DNA of 64,000 nucleotides from Paraphoma chrysanthemicola. Its lineage: Eukaryota; Ascomycota; Dothideomycetes; Pleosporales; Phaeosphaeriaceae. The number at the start of each line of letters is the position of its first letter. The stretch's first letter is position 1. The stretch spans positions 1 through 64,000 of the forward strand of contig JAGMWG010000016.1 of the NCBI GenBank assembly GCA_020744225.1, given 5' to 3'. The notes beneath the pieces were generated by a model. That model was not told the DNA's origin and did no database searches. It saw only the letters and a program-made list of their open reading frames with translations. The position numbers and the translations under genes are program-made. Shown here in pieces: positions 22,501 to 32,294 of the stretch.

Positions 22501-23230
22501 AGCAGACCCGCAGCCGCACCACGTTCTTTTGAAGCCGAAGATAAACACCCAAAGCACACAGTCAGAACTCGTAATGTGATCCCGGGGACGTGTGGAGAAA
22601 GCGCGAGCTCGAGAAGGGTTGACGTGGGCTGCGATGGTTGCAGAGCAGAAATGGACTCCAGTGGGAATGGTGCAAGCAGGAGGTGTGAGAGCCAGAGCAT
22701 TAGAATGTAGCGCTCGACCCAGGGCACGACGAATTGCTGTTGGAACGTAGCATCATCTTCGGTCTGGAGGTTTCGACCAGTTTCGAGCTCGTCAAGAATA
22801 GGCAGGAGATAACGTGGCTCATTGTTGAGAAAGCCTCGAATGACCTTCTCGCCTCTAACTTTGCAGAATACGTTGAGAATGTAGCAAACGGCATGCGACA
22901 GAGGCACAGAGCCCTTCTTTGCGCGGCCCAGAGGGGTGGCACCAAGGGTTTTTAGATAGGCTGCAACAAGAGGGGGCAGAAAGGCCTTCAAGTGGGGGTC
23001 GAGAACCTGAGGGTCTTCCTGGAACGGTTCGATCTTGTCCCGGTCAGCGCGTGATGTCGCTTCTGGCAGAGAGTGCAGCGCACCAGTGAGCACGCCTTCC
23101 ACATGAGCTTGACGGGGATGGAACCATGGCTGCGTGCGCGGAGCAGGCGCGGAAGAAGTGCCTCGAGGTCGGCGATGAGCGCGACAGATGCCCGTTGTAG
23201 CTTGACGTCGTCATCTTCGCCGGTGTTCAT
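19541..23230 (-). CDS. Tubulin-folding cofactor D (TBCD / Alp1 / Cin1)
   Basis: Reverse-strand exons 23230-23125, 23062-19954, 19897-19732 and 19684-19541 give 1174 residues. The single long open frame alone misses both ends. Cofactor D is a HEAT-repeat chaperone that captures beta-tubulin and joins cofactors C and E to build the tubulin dimer. The N-terminus reads MNTGEDDDVKLQRASVALIA, then the family block KIEPFQEDPQVLDPHL, the RGEKVIRGFL region and many HEAT repeats. After splicing, the C-terminus reads FRSLLSLTQKAHFKST, KLHLALEVYRGFG, LLHPFPK, then IRMMAAETLWVLT, all family-like. The last intron has a GC donor (GCACGT...GTAG, 47 bp). The first intron has a weak GTTCCA donor and is the least certain. 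It is divergent from POLD3. Confidence 0.9.
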
Positions 23231-23392
23231 TCTGTTCTGGAGCATGTGGTGTTTTGGTGTTGGGGTGCGAGCATTGTCCCTGGTGTGGTGCCCAAGAGCG
23301 GAAGTGGCGCGCACCTGACTCCGCGTCACGCGCCCGCTTGGACGAGTCGGGGCGCGACCTCGCCTCTGTTCTGCCCGCAACTACGCGTCAAC
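23231..23392. promoter_or_regulatory. Short divergent promoter TBCD/POLD3
   Basis: Only 162 bp separate the start codons of TBCD (reverse) and POLD3 (forward), so the two must share regulatory DNA. The segment is GC-rich with no obvious TATA. Confidence 0.5.
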
Positions 23393-25047
23393 ATGGACGA
23401 CGAGAAGTGCCGCGACTACCTTGCTGCGCGGGTGCTCACCGAGAACAGGCCCGTCACGTATAGGCTGCTGTCGCGCGCGATTGGAGTGCCTGTCAACACG
23501 GCCAAGTGGATGCTCCTTGATTTCCACCAGAAGCAGAATGCGAAGAAGCCAAACTCGATCCACGCGACCTACCTCGTTACCGGCAGAGAGCGCGCCACCC
23601 ACACCGCCAATGGCGCTCACGGCGACGACGGCGACGATGTGGCCATGCGCAGCTCGCCGTTCATGAGTTCGATGCCCGAGCCCGCTGACGCTGCAGAGGA
23701 GCCTGTGACGACGACGGCCATTGTGCTCGTGCGAGAGGAGGAGCTCGAGAGTGCGTCGGCACGCAATTGCGCGTGTACAGTGCTGACCAGAGCGCAGGCA
23801 CCCGTGCCCAGTTTGAAAGCGAGTCGTCGATTCACATCTACAGCCTTGAACCGGGCCCAATCGCTGTATGGACGCGCTGCGCCTTACGAGGGCCTGCTGC
23901 TAACCGAGCCAGGACTTGAGCGCACTCGCAGTATGCAACCAGGAACTAGCCGCGCTGGACACAGACGTGGACCCGTTGCAGCGGTGGAAAGCATATGGAT
24001 CAATTCAAAACCCTTACATCAAGGTATGCTGTTGCTCCAAGCGTCTGCAAATGAGCTCAAGCTGATGTGGCATTTCAGCGAAGGGCCCCCCAATTTGCTC
24101 CTCCCCCCACAAACGCCGCTCCTAAACCCACTGTCCGAGCTACGACGGCGGCTACCGCGCAGTCCGGTCTGGTGAATCAGGCAAAGTCCAAGGTAACACC
24201 CCTTGTTACTCGCAGAGGCAGCGCATCAGAAGAAAGTGCATCAGGTCGGTCCACTCCTACGTCGTCAGCCGGTGCAACCAGCTTGAAGAGGGCAGACTCC
24301 AAGAGTGGCTCAAAGAAGAGCCAAACAGCCGGTGATCTATTCAAGTCATTTGCGAAAACAAAGGCGAAGCCTAAGCAAGTTGATACCTTACATGAGTCTA
24401 CACCCACGCCTGTTGAAGATGGCAAGTGATTTCGCCTCAAGTCGGTGCGTATATGCTGACCCCAGCAGAACCCATGCAAGGCATGTCCGAAGACGAAGGC
24501 GGTGTTGATGATGAACCTGAGGTCGCGGTGGATGCAGAGAAGAATGAGGCAGCCCGCAAGGCTCGCGAGGACCGACAAGAAAAATTGCGCAAGATGATGG
24601 AGGATGACGGTGAGCAAGAATTAGCCTCTGTGTGTGTTACTACTGACAGACTTCAAGATGAGGATATGCCTGATGTCCCTGCTGAAGCCGGGTCACCAGA
24701 AAAGCCGTCACCCACAGAGATCGCAGGCGGTGATGAGCAAACACAACCTGAACCACTTGTCATGGTCGAAAATGGCCGCAGACGAGGCAGACGACGAGTT
24801 ATGAAGAAGAAGAAAGTCAAGGATGAGGACGGTTACCTCGGTAGGCGCGTGCTGTGTGCAATCCGTGTAGAGATGCTAACCGTGGTCAGTCACCAAAGAA
24901 GAGGCTGTATGGGAATCCTTCTCTGAAGAAGAACCAGACTCCAAGAAACTCAAATATGCGCCTACTAAGACATCGAGTAGCGCTAAATCGAAGCTTGCTG
25001 TTAAAAAGGGGCAAGGAAGCATTGCCAGCTTCTTCAAGAAAGCCTAA
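23393..25047 (+). CDS. DNA polymerase delta subunit 3 (POLD3/Cdc27) with PIP box
   Basis: Model: 23393-23750, 23798-23865, 23913-24023, 24079-24421, 24469-24840 and 24890-25047, 469 residues; a further 48 bp intron (24610-24657) inside exon 5 is possible and would give 453. The N-terminal winged helix has YLAARVLTENRPVTYRLLSRA and KWMLLDFHQKQNAKKPNSIHATYL, typical of Cdc27/POLD3. Then come SSIHIYSLEPGPIA and NQELAALDTDVDPLQRWKAYGSI. The rest is charged and disordered. The C-terminal QGSIASFFKKA is a PCNA-interacting PIP box (QxxIxxFF), fitting a processivity subunit of the replicative polymerase. The fourth intron has a GC donor (GCAAGT) and is 47 bp. Introns 1 and 2 are also 47 bp. Confidence 0.9.
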
Positions 25048-25913
25048 GCATACCTAAAGCGTGCGCTTCATATCAGAATAGATGAATGGTACAGCTATGC
25101 TAAATCTCGATAGTGGCGTTGAGGCGCTGCCATGCTGGAGTACTAAATCTGGGTGATGCCACGGACTTTCCATGCCGTTCACAGTGAATAGATTCTTGGA
25201 TGTGAAATGTAACATGCGCAGTCCATCTCTTGTACAGAACTTATCAGACAAGACGCGATACCAGTGACGAAGCACCCTGCAGCGGTTTATGATTGTATCC
25301 AAATGGCCAATGCGACTTTTCGAGAGCAGTTTTGCAGGATCAGGATAGCCAGTGAACAATTAGTGTAAAGTCGATTCGCAAAGCCGCCCGCTGAATTGGC
25401 GCATTCGACATCGCCGACCTGTGTCATCTTGGACACGGTATCATGTTACACATAGATCTTGATCGTTCGGCGTTGCCGTAATGCCGTGTAGCATGTTGGC
25501 TTGTTACACCCTGCCAGCAGTGTCTCCTTTTGGTTGACGTCTCCCTGAGCTGTTAGTGCGGGGTGCGCGAGGGACTACCAATGGCTTGCGAGAAGCGAGA
25601 GCGTCAATTGGTATCGCTGTCTCGCAGGGATTCTGTATTTGACTACGTTTAACGAGATAAGGCACCTGTGCAATTCTGGTTGATTCGAGGCGGCCATGAT
25701 TGTAAGCGTCGGGCACAGCGGTACGTCAAATAGTTGCCCGCGTATATTTGCGCTGGCCGTAGCTCGAATGTATGACGACATCAGTGATTCCACAACTCAA
25801 CTCCAGAATACTGTGTAGTTCTCTCTCCAGGTCCTTTACCTCCAGGCATCCTCAGATCAGCAACTATAGCTTCATATACCGCAGCTCGTCGACTTTCGCG
25901 TCTCGTGCGCACA
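25048..25913. other. Intergenic, nothing recognised
   Basis: About 870 bp lie between POLD3 and the PNPOx-like gene. Only short unsupported frames occur. The last ~120 bp presumably hold the downstream promoter and 5' UTR. Confidence 0.5.
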
Positions 25914-26801
25914 ATGTCAGCAACCACGCCCTCAGTTGCAATGCTGCCTCCAGCGCCATGGAAGCAGCTCTTCGATGATCACATATCTAAGATGAAATCC
26001 CCGGAGTTTGTTCTTGGTACCCTCGACTCAGCGCCCAAAGGTTGTCCCACACCGTACGTCCCCAGGGTTCGATACTGTATCTTTCGTGGATTCTGGGCCG
26101 AACTACCGGAGAACAAGCACAACGACGCAGAGCGCAATCCCAGGGTGTTTGCGAGCGATTGCCCGACTTTCACGACCGATGTACGCATGGAGAAGGTTGC
26201 GCAGATATTTGCGACGAGTGCGGGCCACGCCGAGAGTACAGACCAGATACAGGGCAGTGGTGGAGGAGGGCCCGTAGAAGCCGTATATTGGGTCTCAGAG
26301 ACTGGCACACAGTGGAGAATCAAGGGGCGAGCATTCGTTATTGCTGACGATATCGAAGGCGACGAGGAGAGCAGTGGCGTACGCACAGTCAAGAGCGAGG
26401 TGGGTAAGAGGATGCGCGTGCTAGAAGAGGGCAAGGAGGGCGAATGGAGTTGGAAGACGGAGCTGACGGGGTTCTTTGGAAATCAATCGCCTGGCATAAA
26501 AGGTATGTTGCGCCAATTGTCTCTCGATCGCTATCTAACTCTGCCAGGCTCGTTCAAGAATCCACCACCGGGAACATCGGTCAATGAACCCTACGATGAG
26601 AAGAATCTTGAGCTAGGCTCGAAAACACAGGATCTGCATGACCCTGTTGCTCGCAAAAACTTCCGCCTCGTTGTCATAGTGCCAGACACGGTAGAGCAGA
26701 CCGATCTCAGTGATCCCGAAAAGGCACGACGATTCAGATATACATTTGACGACAGCTCTCGCGCAAACGCAGGCTGGAGAACTGAAGAGCTGTGGCCGTA
26801 G
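25914..26801 (+). CDS. Pyridoxamine 5'-phosphate oxidase-like FMN-binding protein (Alr4036 family)
   Basis: Exons 25914-26502 and 26548-26801 (45 bp in-frame intron, branch CTAAC) give 280 residues. The N-terminus APWKQLFDDHISKMKSPEFVLGTL and the following RVRYCIFRGFWAELPENKHN are typical of fungal Alr4036-type PNPOx-like proteins, where an Arg-rich strand contacts FMN. VYWVSETGTQWRIKGRAFVIADD supplies the next beta strands. The C-terminal NFRLVVIVPDTVEQTDLSDP and the terminal GWRTEELWP (WxxxxLxP) fit the family. The substrate is unknown; these proteins bind flavin but are not established vitamin B6 oxidases. The start is the first ATG with family similarity directly after it. Confidence 0.85.
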   Translation: MSATTPSVAMLPPAPWKQLFDDHISKMKSPEFVLGTLDSAPKGCPTPYVPRVRYCIFRGFWAELPENKHNDAERNPRVFASDCPTFTTDVRMEKVAQIFATSAGHAESTDQIQGSGGGGPVEAVYWVSETGTQWRIKGRAFVIADDIEGDEESSGVRTVKSEVGKRMRVLEEGKEGEWSWKTELTGFFGNQSPGIKGMLRQLSLDRYLTLPGSFKNPPPGTSVNEPYDEKNLELGSKTQDLHDPVARKNFRLVVIVPDTVEQTDLSDPEKARRFRYTFDDSSRANAGWRTEELWP

Positions 26802-28752
26802 GATGGACACAATGTGCATAATGTAGACAACACGATCTTTTCCTCTTTTCGAGGTGTCTTCCGTGCCTGTATCACAGTCTTTTTGCGTTGCAAATATCGT
26901 CTGACTTGCTCGTTTCGTTTCTGATGAGACCTGCCGATCACGCAGTTAATAGCATGCGGTGTAACCCGGTTTCGCAGCACCTTGCAGCTCCCACATTACC
27001 TTTGCATTGTATGCATGCAACATCCGAGCACAAATTCCCGTACTGTGGCTCAGGTCGGCGACGTCCTTTTACGCGGCCGTCGCTTCCCTGTAATCACTAG
27101 ATTGACAAGCTTCTTCGACCATCTCGTGTTCACCGCTCGTTTTCTAGCCTAGGCGCTTACATTGGCCGGAGCTTGCGACGTCGAATCTAATGAGGCGAAT
27201 ATGTCGTCTGTGCTGTTGCGGCAAGCAGGTCTGATGTGCTTGCGTGGGGACGCCTTAGCCGCACCCGTCACGTCAGCCAGGATTGTGCAGTGATTTACTC
27301 TTGTCGCGAAATGCGTCTGGGCCGAAGAAAATATCGGAACAGGGACAAGGTTGTTACGACGTTCGGTCGGCTATGGCGCGACAGTCCGTACATTGTCTTG
27401 GTGTCGCAGGGACAAATACGGACTTTGGGGTCATCTCGTTGCGCGAATTTACAATATCAGCCGTGCGCGTGCGAATAAGGAGACTATTTCATGATGGCAA
27501 GGGTTGATAGGACTCGGACAGGCTTCCGGTTGCCTGTGCTGAAAGCTCCCGAGACTGGACGAAGTGAAGCAATGGAGGACTATACTTAGACCACATTTCA
27601 TACATACCACTCGAAGCTTGATGACTGCGGCCTGCCACTCCCCCCTTCTGGGAAGCATTCGCGACGGTCACTTGGTTGCACCGCAAGTTCGCAAGTCCGC
27701 ACTTGCGGTGCGACACTCATGCCAGTCTGTACACATGGGCCATGGCAATGCAAGGCCAGCCTCATACACAATGTCAAACGGTCGCCTCGCCATGATTTGC
27801 ATCCGCCTGGCGCGCTGAACCTGCTGCGGTTGCGGCGTGCACTATTGCGTAGCGAGCGCCATGAGGCATTGATTGGAGCAGAGCCGCGGCCTGACCGTTG
27901 GCGACGTGGAGTCGCTGCGTTGTGGTTCCACGCATAACAGCGATGGTCCTGGCTTGGCCATATTGCTGACGGACTTCCACTCTGAGCAATTGAGTGACGC
28001 TCTGCAGCTGCACAGTGCCGCTTGCTTGCAGCCGCTGCATTGAGGTGGTCGACGTACAGCAACAGTTTGCGCCTGCGCTTGTGCTGGCCGTCTCCGTTGC
28101 GCAGCTCACCGGCTGCCTCATCATGTGCTCTGCATTGCAAGACGGCCAAACAGGCGCCACAACGTCGGGGCAGCTGGAGCAGTCAGGGTCGCCAGCCCCG
28201 TCCAGTACGACGACGACAGAGGGCGAGGCATGTGGATGCACTGGCACTGTGAACTGTGTGGAGGGGCCACTTCAGAACGCCTCCCGCAGTGAGGCGGGCG
28301 TTTGCCAAGGAGGCACAAAAGGGCCGTCTCATTCCCAGCAAACGAACCTCCCGCCCGGGACCCCATTCTTCTGCGAGGCCCTTCCCTGCTCTCGCTGTTG
28401 TCGCTGCTAGCCTCTGCTGCCACTCGTGCAATGCGCCGTGAGTTGGTACCACCATAATCCGCACGCATGTCGGCTTCCACTCCCACACGAAGCGCGGCCT
28501 GTTGATCGCAGCTCGTATTAGACGCAACCCTGTCTTGCCCGCCGTTCCCCACTCCATAAGGACACAGCTGCTCCATACCTCTCCGCTCCCTCCATCGCAG
28601 TGCTGCTCGCCGACTTGTCCGCACACGCTTCCCACCATCTACGTGCTGCTCGCTGGCCGAAACCCGTTGCTCCCGCCTCCCTCCAACCTGCTCCTGCTGC
28701 CGTCCTCGCCGTCCCGCCGGCCTCCCGCTGCACTCCACACTACGGCCCAGAC
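26802..28752. other. Gene-poor 1.95 kb region
   Basis: I find no credible gene. Overlapping frames on both strands between 27598 and 28738 are caused by high GC content and lack motifs. A compact hairpin occurs at 27678-27711. The last ~200 bp are C/T-rich and probably form the promoter and leader of the next gene. Confidence 0.45.
27678..27711. repeat. Perfect 11-bp inverted repeat (hairpin)
   Basis: GCACCGCAAGT (27678-27688) is exactly mirrored by ACTTGCGGTGC (27701-27711) around a 12-nt loop that itself repeats GCAAGT. It could be a protein-binding palindrome or an RNA hairpin. No surrounding gene explains it. Confidence 0.6.
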
Positions 28753-29811
28753 ATGTCAGACACCGAAAAGTCGTTCACGTTTCTGCAGGACAGCATCCCA
28801 CAATGGCTGCAGGACCTCGCCCGGATAGAAGAGAAGGTCACAGCCATGCAGGACGAGCTTGCCAAGGTGCCCATGTCGCTGTCCCCCTTTGCGAAGCGCC
28901 CAACCGAGTCAATTGAGTCGATCCGGCTGGGGAGGATGCGCGCCATAGCAGAGGAGTCTGCACCGTCACAGGGAGCGCAAACAGATCCTGTCGGCAACCG
29001 CAAGCGCAAGACCTTGTCCGTCACGTCGGGTCGCGCCTCAGGGCCCTCACGTTATCGAGGGCGGACCATGGTCGTTGTTACTTATGACGGAGATATGCAG
29101 AAGTCGTTCGAGCTCATGGTGCGCGCAGTGGGGACTGGACGTAATCTGCTGCGCAAGGCCAAGATGGAGGCCAAGATGCATGAGCTGTCTGCCCTTGCGG
29201 GCGCGAGCGAAGACGAAGATGAGGGCGCCGATTCTGACGACGATGACGACGCTGTCATGGCCAAGGTGACGTACCGGCCGCGCATGTCGTCCATGCGAAT
29301 GCGCCCGGCTACACAGAGGGGCGGTCATCGTGGCTTCTCTGCCGGAGCGATTGCACCCGTGGCTTTGTTTGACACCACCGACAAGACATTGGAGCATGCC
29401 CAGGGCTTGTGTGAAAAGGCTGCCCATCTTACTCTCCGCGACGGCGACTGTCGGAAGGAGCTGGCAGCCATGCGCAAGAGCCTCGAGGATGTGCTGGAGA
29501 CTGCCAAGGCCGAAGCCACTAAATGTCAGGCTCTCCGGCCACGAGAGTCGCAAGAAGCACAATCGCAAGACACCTCGGACACGTCAATACCGTCCACAGA
29601 GCCGTCGTACAAGCGACACTTCCCACACATGGCCATGTCGCCGCCCGAATCTGTCACGGCGCCCCTGGAAGCTGGTTCGCCTGTAGCAATCCACGCACTA
29701 CCTCCGCTAAAAACTATGGAGATTGAAGTCGATGATGACGAAGACGAAGACGAGCCCGACTTTGTGATGCCTCCGGTGCGGCTCACGTCCCGATTTGGTG
29801 CCCGAGCATAG
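28753..29811 (+). CDS. Unrecognised protein with acidic linkers
   Basis: An intronless frame from the ATG at 28753 encodes 352 residues. The same frame is open upstream to 28600, but the upstream part is proline/alanine-rich leader-like sequence. The N-terminus is helical (FTFLQDSIPQWLQDLARIEEKVTAMQDELAKV) with a coiled-coil look. A middle block, YDGDMQKSFELMVRAVGTGRNLLRKAKM, is structured and basic. An acidic run (EDEDEGADSDDDDD) follows, then a second helical part with KTLEHAQGLCEKAAHLTLRD, and an acidic tail before a basic end. I recognise no catalytic domain. The pattern suggests a nuclear or scaffolding protein, but that is a guess. Codon use and composition match neighbours. Confidence 0.7.
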   Translation: MSDTEKSFTFLQDSIPQWLQDLARIEEKVTAMQDELAKVPMSLSPFAKRPTESIESIRLGRMRAIAEESAPSQGAQTDPVGNRKRKTLSVTSGRASGPSRYRGRTMVVVTYDGDMQKSFELMVRAVGTGRNLLRKAKMEAKMHELSALAGASEDEDEGADSDDDDDAVMAKVTYRPRMSSMRMRPATQRGGHRGFSAGAIAPVALFDTTDKTLEHAQGLCEKAAHLTLRDGDCRKELAAMRKSLEDVLETAKAEATKCQALRPRESQEAQSQDTSDTSIPSTEPSYKRHFPHMAMSPPESVTAPLEAGSPVAIHALPPLKTMEIEVDDDEDEDEPDFVMPPVRLTSRFGARA

Positions 29812-30444
29812 TTCCTTGTGTCCGTGTTGCAATTTCTGCCTGCGTTTGAGCGAAATAGTTTCATTTGTTAGTTTATCGTCTGGGTTGCATCTCGGAAGCA
29901 AGCGAGTCCTTTCCTCATGACGTTTGTCAGCCAGACATATACGGTTTATCTCAAGGCATCGTTAGTGTATCATTGGGCGTCTTTCTACCCTCACCGACTG
30001 TTTTGTCAATTATCACGCCTTTACAGGGTCCGAACTTGAGGCTGAGCCACTTGTGAAAGAGGAGTGGACTCACTCGTTGTCATCCAGGTCCAATCTCTGA
30101 TTACCCAATACAATCACCATCGAAGCTCCACGTTACACTGTTTGTCCTGCTCTGTACTCATGAGCCGCTGTTCGCATATGCTTATTGTGCTTCGACTCGT
30201 GCTCATGCCATGCCGGAGAGATGGTTGCGTATGCGACGTTTCGCGAGAGTGCTCACTCGCTCCTTCCTCCAGACACCTCGCACGTGACGACGTGTCTGGG
30301 AAAGGCGCACCCGAGCGCGTCACTTCGCAAGCGTAATTCAAAATCCTACCACCCCCTGGACTGCTTATTGCACGCAGAAACGTAAAGCCGATATCCCAGA
30401 ATCCCCACCAAGCTCAGTACCGAGACGGTCGCATCAACAGGGCT
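29812..30444. other. Intergenic, nothing recognised
   Basis: About 630 bp between two unrecognised genes. No coding motif, repeat or tRNA was seen. Confidence 0.5.
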
Positions 30445-32294
30445 ATGTCTGGCAGTGCGGACACTGATCACTGGAGGGCTTCCGCTGAGGCTGCATTGGC
30501 GAGCCACTCACCGCCGCCCTCAGGAGAGGTGCAGCAGATTGTTACCAGCCCTGCTGAGAGTGACAACAGGAAACGATCACTCACGGTCGGCTTCAACCTG
30601 TCCCTGCCCAAGCGCCAAGCCTTTCTGATTTCACCCAGGACATTATTGCCATACACGATGAAGCCATCGGGCTTTCCGCGTCTAAGGATTCAGTAACTCG
30701 AACGACCCCGGAACTTTGGCCGATGCATAGCGAGGTTTACCTTCAGCAAACGCCGACCGACGCGACAGCGGTACAACAAGGCCACAATATCGGATTAGTC
30801 CAAGATCATGTCGCTGCTACTGCATCTCAAACATCAACACATCATGAAATGCTTACTGTAAGTTTGTTGTGCCAAGTGGGTTCACAATCTTTGACCTGAT
30901 TTTTCAAAAGTTTCAGCCGAAGGCAACCATGCCGCCAGACCAGGCCCCTGTGCCTGCCACACGGAGGCGAGGCCACGGTATCACCCTCCTCACTGCTGTT
31001 GATCCTGGGAACATCATTGATCCAACAGAGAGCGCATTCGGGGAATCAGGCGTCGAGCATGCTCCCACGTCGTCACTTTCTGCCTCAAAATATGCATTTC
31101 GCAATCGTAGAGCGAACCACAGCAAGCTTGCGTATGACGTGAAGTACCACCCGATGGACGACGACATCCAACCAACGCGAGCGGCAAAGCGTCGGTTGGC
31201 TCATGGGAAGACTCAGTCGATCTTGGTCGACACAAGTGGGTCAAGCTCTGAGAACAACGAAGGAGGCACAGATGACCACAATGCTGCTGCTAATAGTACC
31301 GACGAAGAGGAAGCCGTAGTCCAGTCCAAGAGCCGAAAGCGCCGACGATGTCAGAATTGGCCGCTCGAACCCTGTCGGCGATCATCGAGGAAGACCTCAG
31401 GAGCGAAAATATCATATGATATGAGTATACATCCTCAAGATGCAGATCTTGAGATGCTGAAAATTGAACTTGACTCTGAAGAAGAAGACGAAGACGAAGA
31501 CGAAGACGAAGACGAAGAGAACATCGCGAACGATTTCAGGTCCGTTTGGGAGCAGAGTCCTGGCTACATCGGTGGTGAATTTACCGCTGAGCTTGATGCG
31601 GACACTACAAGCCCCAGGCCAGACTGCACGACAACTGATCGTGATTCTAGCGCTGCTACAGAGATGCGAAGTGAGACTGAAGCTCCAGGTACGTTCTCTA
31701 TCATTCCTTGCCCTGCAAGACTCTACCGTACCTGTGCGCAGTTTGACCAAACTAAAAGCATTGGTGGCTGTCATGTCCCCATCCTCCTCTACTATTGCAG
31801 CTCCTCCACGGTATAGCGTGTGTCGTCAAGAAGGACTGGACGTGTGGTTGCTAGAGCCTGGCGAGCGATACTTTCGCCACGATCGAGAGTCTTGGGTATC
31901 TTCTCCAAGCCTGCCATTCCACATTCACCCTGAGCAACTCGAAGATCAGCTTGCAGCAGACGCAAATGCAGCCTCGCCATACATTTTCGATCATGACGAT
32001 AAGGAGAACGACGAGGCCAATTCTACCTTGGAGCAAGCCTCAAATGTCGGCATGATGTCCATTATGCCCGCCTCGCAGTACAGGCGGACGAGGGAAGAAA
32101 GCCACGCTTCCCGCGAACGATTGACGGTTGACGGAGCGCTTTACGATTTTGATCACAGTCGCTCGCCTTATGGTTTGGGCGGTAATGACGGAACGCATGA
32201 GCTATACAAGCCCGGCATCGGTGGCACTTTCGTGAACGATTGTCTGCGCGTCCTTGTCTCGGGCGAGCAGCTTCCTCCTAGGGCCGACTCCTAG
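30445..32294 (+). CDS. Unrecognised, largely disordered protein with a repeated YDxxxHPxD motif
   Basis: A phase-consistent model is 30445-30528, 30570-30857, 30917-31688 and 31801-32294, 545 residues. Intron 1 is only 41 bp and intron 3 is 112 bp; the intron 3 acceptor (TTGCAG) is chosen because it gives APPRYSVCRQEGLDVWLLEPG in frame. Two similar segments, KLAYDVKYHPMDDDI and KISYDMSIHPQDADL, lie either side of basic RKRRR-type patches that may be nuclear signals. A tract of GAAGAC repeats codes for a Glu/Asp run at about 31478-31520. The C-terminal part is more ordered, with ESWVSSPSLPFHIHPEQLEDQL and GTHELYKPGIGGTFVNDCLRV. I recognise no family with certainty. A chromatin-related role would be a guess. 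Confidence 0.6.

Noticed and set aside
27598..28738. Several 150-200 codon frames on both strands
   Set aside because: Mutually overlapping in a GC-rich stretch, no recognisable motif, no consistent splice signals.
31478..31520. GAAGAC tandem repeat as a stand-alone repeat element
   Set aside because: It lies in frame within a coding exon and simply encodes a Glu/Asp run, common in such proteins.
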